This document shows positions 22,298-24,751 of a stretch of DNA of 24,751 bases, one piece after another. The stretch comes from a virus. The stretch lies in the IMG/VR virus record IMGVR_UViG_3300035698_029537, positions 1 to 24,751 of that record; one strand, 5' to 3'. Every line of letters starts with the position of its first letter. Within the stretch, counting starts at the first letter, position 1. The notes under the pieces are model-generated. The model saw only the letters and a program-made list of their open reading frames with translations, did no database searches and was not told where the DNA came from. A program made the translations under genes and the position numbers.

Positions 22298-23494
22298 ATG
22301 CTCAAAGACAACTTACAGGTTGACTTCCTGCAACCCCAAGCAAACGGAGACGGAACATTCTCCATGCAAGGGCACGGCTCGTTTGCCCAGCACCTCCTCG
22401 CGAGTGGCTTCAAAGTGAACGCGTTGCGCCCCACGGCTTCCATGCCAAATCCCCAGCTTCAGCAGATGGCTCTCCAAGCTGGTTTGAAGATCAATTCTGC
22501 GGCCGACCTCACGGGCCTCCGCAATTTGGCGATGATGGCCGGACTTCCGCTGGAAGTTCCCACCATGCACACCAACGCGACGCTGCGCTGGTATGAGTGG
22601 CAGGAATACGACAAAGCGCTCGTGCTCGAGACGCTTCGCGCCATGCGTGCTGTCAACTCCCTCCGTGCGGCTGGGCTTGTTCATACCGTTGGCAACGGTC
22701 TGGGCAAAACCGTGCTCATGTATGAGGACGTCAACTACCTCGGGGAAGCCGAGATGAGCATGGACGCTGAGAGCCAACGTGGTAACGACCGCGTCGAGTT
22801 CACGCAGAAGTTCCTGCCCTTGCCGATTATCCATAAGTCCTGGTTCATCAACGGCCGTGCTCTTGCAGCCAGCCGCGAGACCGGCGAATCTTTGGACATG
22901 ACGCAAGCGATGATGTCTGGACGGAAGATCGGCGAGTTCCTCGAGAACATGACCGTCAACGGAGCTGGCTCCTACGCCTTCGGCGGCGGGTCGATCTACG
23001 GCTTGCTTGATTACCCGTACCGCCAAACCCTCGCGATGACCGAGGACTGGCTGGCGGCTTCACCGCGCAACGTCGTAAAGGACATTCTGGGGATGATCAA
23101 AAAGCTCCAGGATCAGTTCTTCATGGGACCCTACATCCTCTTCATCAGCGGCAACTGCGAAGCTGCGTTTGGCGAGGATTACACCTCCCACTACGCCAAG
23201 CCGCTGCTTGCGCGTCTGCGTGAGATTGAGGGGCTCAAGGACATCGTGTTCATTCCGTTCATGAACCGCGATTCCTCGACCACGAAGGCCGTGCTCTTCC
23301 AGGCAACGGCTGACGTGATTCGCCTCGTTGAGGGAATGCCCTTGACGAACGTCCAATGGCAGGAGCAGGGCAATATGCGCTTCCACTTCAAGGGAATGCA
23401 AATCGCCGTGCCCCAGGTCCGCAGCACGCAATCCACACGCTGCGGTATCGTTCACGCCGCTACCGGCCTGTCAGGCGCAGTTGGCAACGCATAA
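22298..23494 (+). CDS. Major capsid protein
   Basis: 398 residues; ATG at 22298 with AGAAAGG upstream (in-frame codons from 22217 lie in the previous gene). It follows protease, scaffold and decoration genes. Segments such as FTQKFLPLPIIHKSWFINGR (~175-194), YGLLDYPYRQ (~235), PRNVVKDILGMIKKLQDQFF (~257-276) and GNCEAAFGEDY (~285) have the pattern of HK97-fold/encapsulin-like shell proteins: a long E-loop region, spine helix and P-domain. The N-terminal ~90 residues are helical and could be a delta domain, possibly removed by the protease. Codon use is the most GC-ended of the window, as expected for the most expressed gene. Confidence 0.78.
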   Translation: MLKDNLQVDFLQPQANGDGTFSMQGHGSFAQHLLASGFKVNALRPTASMPNPQLQQMALQAGLKINSAADLTGLRNLAMMAGLPLEVPTMHTNATLRWYEWQEYDKALVLETLRAMRAVNSLRAAGLVHTVGNGLGKTVLMYEDVNYLGEAEMSMDAESQRGNDRVEFTQKFLPLPIIHKSWFINGRALAASRETGESLDMTQAMMSGRKIGEFLENMTVNGAGSYAFGGGSIYGLLDYPYRQTLAMTEDWLAASPRNVVKDILGMIKKLQDQFFMGPYILFISGNCEAAFGEDYTSHYAKPLLARLREIEGLKDIVFIPFMNRDSSTTKAVLFQATADVIRLVEGMPLTNVQWQEQGNMRFHFKGMQIAVPQVRSTQSTRCGIVHAATGLSGAVGNA

Positions 23495-23517
23495 AGCCTA
23501 CGCCGAGAACAGACAAC

Positions 23518-23547
23518 GTCACCGGTAACCAACCCGGTGATGCTTTT
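23518..23547 (+). terminator. Hairpin terminator-like element after the capsid gene
   Basis: TCACCGG (23519-23525) and CCGGTGA (23534-23540) form a perfect 7-bp stem (8 with a G-U) with an 8-base loop, followed by TGCTTTTG. The U run is short, so it probably gives partial termination, reducing expression downstream of the capsid gene. It lies in the 88-bp gap 23495-23582, which holds nothing else apart from the next gene's AGGAG. Confidence 0.5.
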
Positions 23548-23582
23548 GTAGAAAAACGAAACACTAACCCAGGAGAAGCATC

Positions 23583-23915
23583 ATGACCAAGATCTATAAA
23601 TTCCGGCTCGTCGCCGGAGTGCATCACGACAAATCCAGCGGGAACGTCTACACGTGCACCCCCGACAAGCAGATTGAACCGAAGCCTGATGATGAGGAGC
23701 AGGTCCAGACAATCCAGCCTGGAGACCAGCCTATCTTCGAAAGTGCTTTACGCCTCGACAAAGCGTTCAAAAACAAGTTCATTCTCGTCCCTTCTGATAC
23801 GACCACCACGGCGAGCCCTGACGGCTCGGCCCTGCAAGCGCACGCAGAGAACGAGAAAGAAACTCGTAACACCCCGGCCTCGAAAAAGAAGAATGAAGAC
23901 CCCTTCGGGAAGTAA
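23583..23915 (+). CDS. Hypothetical small head-region protein
   Basis: 110 residues. The N-terminal ~80 residues look folded (IYKFRLVAGVHHDKSSGNVYTC; FILVPSD), followed by a polar, disordered C-terminus rich in Thr, Glu and Lys. CAGGAG lies upstream of the ATG. Position just after the capsid gene suggests a head completion or capsid-associated protein, but I do not recognise the family. Confidence 0.6.
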   Translation: MTKIYKFRLVAGVHHDKSSGNVYTCTPDKQIEPKPDDEEQVQTIQPGDQPIFESALRLDKAFKNKFILVPSDTTTTASPDGSALQAHAENEKETRNTPASKKKNEDPFGK

Positions 23916-23918
23916 CCG

Positions 23919-24557
23919 ATGTATTGGTACCCACAAAAATTGTGGAAGGGAGCCTCCGTTGGCATCGTCGGCGGGGGGCCCTCTCTGCGCTCGGAGCATA
24001 TCAAAAAGCTCCGAGCTTGCGGGTATAGGATAATCGGAGTCAACGACGCCTATCAGTTTGGCGTGGATATTGACCTTTGCTTTTGGGGCGACGCAAAGTG
24101 GTACTTCGGCAACGAGGAAACGGGACATCCTGGTCACAAACAACGGGTGATGGAATGGCCCGGACTACGTGTTACGCTTGCTCCTGAATGCGTCGAAGAG
24201 CCTGGTGTTTTGGGACTTGTTCGTTGGGAAGGTGAAGGCTTTGAACCTCCTCCGCGTCTGAAGTGGTACCGAAATAGCGGATTATCAGCCATAGCGCTGG
24301 CCGTTCATCTTGGAGCAGCTCGTGTTGTTCTTTTGGGCTTCGACGGTTGCCGGTTGGACGGAAAACACAACTGGCACGACGATAACGTTCACGACGTTCA
24401 AGAAGACGTTTTCGCCAACCACCTCCGTGACGCTCGAACGCTTGCTTTTGACATTGCGGCTTGGCCCAAAGCGACACCCATCAGCATCTGGAATTGTTCA
24501 CCAAACTCAGCATATGACGCTTTCCCAAGCATACCGTTCGAGGAGGTACTGGAATGA
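23919..24557 (+). CDS. DUF115-like Rossmann protein (glycan or nucleotide-sugar related)
   Basis: 212 residues. The pattern IVGGGPSLRSEHIKKL (residues ~15-30), IIGVNDAYQFGVDIDLCFWGDAKWY (~38-62) and NSGLSAIALAVHLGAARVVLLGFDG (~118-142) is that of DUF115/motility-associated glycosyltransferase-like proteins, which are also found in phage structural clusters. The likely role is sugar transfer or nucleotide-sugar handling. The last four bases overlap a GT2 gene, so the two are probably co-translated and may work together to glycosylate virion proteins or DNA. The ribosome binding site is weak (GGGAAG). The exact reaction is unknown. Confidence 0.65.
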   Translation: MYWYPQKLWKGASVGIVGGGPSLRSEHIKKLRACGYRIIGVNDAYQFGVDIDLCFWGDAKWYFGNEETGHPGHKQRVMEWPGLRVTLAPECVEEPGVLGLVRWEGEGFEPPPRLKWYRNSGLSAIALAVHLGAARVVLLGFDGCRLDGKHNWHDDNVHDVQEDVFANHLRDARTLAFDIAAWPKATPISIWNCSPNSAYDAFPSIPFEEVLE

Positions 24558-24751
24558 AATTGTCTTTGATCACCTGCACCGGCAACCGTCCGATTCCCTT
24601 CGAGCTTTGCGTACGTTGGCTTCTGGCCCAAACGCGGCTCGATCTTGTGCATCAGTGGATTGTTGTTGACGATGGGCAGGAACCGATGGAATTCGAAGTT
24701 CCACAACCCTTACAGAAAGCGTTCGTTTACATCCGCAGGGAGCCTTGCGCG
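24554..24751 (+). CDS. Glycosyltransferase family 2-like, 3'-truncated by window
   Basis: 66 residues visible. MKLSLITCTGNRPIPFELCVRWLLAQ followed by WIVVDDGQEP is the N-terminal nucleotide-sugar binding pattern of GT-A/GT2 enzymes (first beta strand with TxxNR, then VDDG). The ATG at 24554 overlaps the previous stop as ATGA and GAGGAGG lies 10 bases upstream. The reading frame runs off the window. Donor and acceptor are unknown. Confidence 0.75.
   Translation, partial: MKLSLITCTGNRPIPFELCVRWLLAQTRLDLVHQWIVVDDGQEPMEFEVPQPLQKAFVYIRREPCA

Overview
The window is a stretch of a tailed, double-stranded DNA bacteriophage genome (Caudoviricetes). All convincing genes are on the + strand, tightly packed, often with ATGA-type start/stop overlaps and AGGAG-like ribosome binding sites. 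Base composition is moderately GC-rich (mid-50s % by eye). The host cannot be named from the sequence. There is no integrase, repressor, rRNA or tRNA in view, so lifestyle is undetermined.

Region 1 (1-5042) is a DNA repair/recombination block: a Pol I-type 5'-3' exonuclease cut by the window edge, a Hjc-like PD-(D/E)XK nuclease, and a Rad50/Mre11 (SbcC/SbcD) system. The Rad50 ATPase is split into an N-terminal gene (Walker A, CxxC hook) and a C-terminal gene (signature motif, Walker B), with the Mre11 gene and a small coiled-coil gene between them. Two small proteins follow. Region 2 (5043-5229) has no convincing gene but folds on paper into a closed multi-branched RNA. Region 3 (5230-7929) holds small, mostly zinc-ribbon, unrecognised proteins and a beta-class DNA methyltransferase.

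Region 4 (7997-24751) is the head module in classical order: small terminase, large terminase, portal, minor head proteins including a MuF-type protein, a DUF2213-type prohead protease, a putative scaffold, a decoration-type protein, the major capsid protein, and then two glycan-type enzymes (a DUF115-like protein and a GT2 glycosyltransferase cut by the window edge).

The most unusual feature of the head module is a set of enzymatic cargo domains joined by a recurring glycine-rich linker (core GSGNFGHAGRPGEVGGS or GSGNFGHSGGEGGPGNPGGS, seven copies in four proteins). The portal carries a C-terminal zeta-toxin-like kinase. A 1179-residue protein strings together a zinc metallopeptidase, a Cys-His-Asp papain-like domain, an R-S-E ADP-ribosyltransferase and a complete-looking type IB topoisomerase. 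A further protein carries a second metallopeptidase. The prohead protease itself carries the linker plus an unknown C-terminal domain. I read this as a polyvalent cargo system: head-packaged, probably protease-processed effectors delivered with the DNA.

A second, independent signal is a short asymmetric DNA word, WTTAYCAAW. It occurs about 27 times between 191 and 8274, in all three codon frames and never closer than about 128 bp, and I could not find it by eye in the remaining 16 kb. This looks like nucleotide-level selection (a dispersed binding or processing site) confined to the early region.
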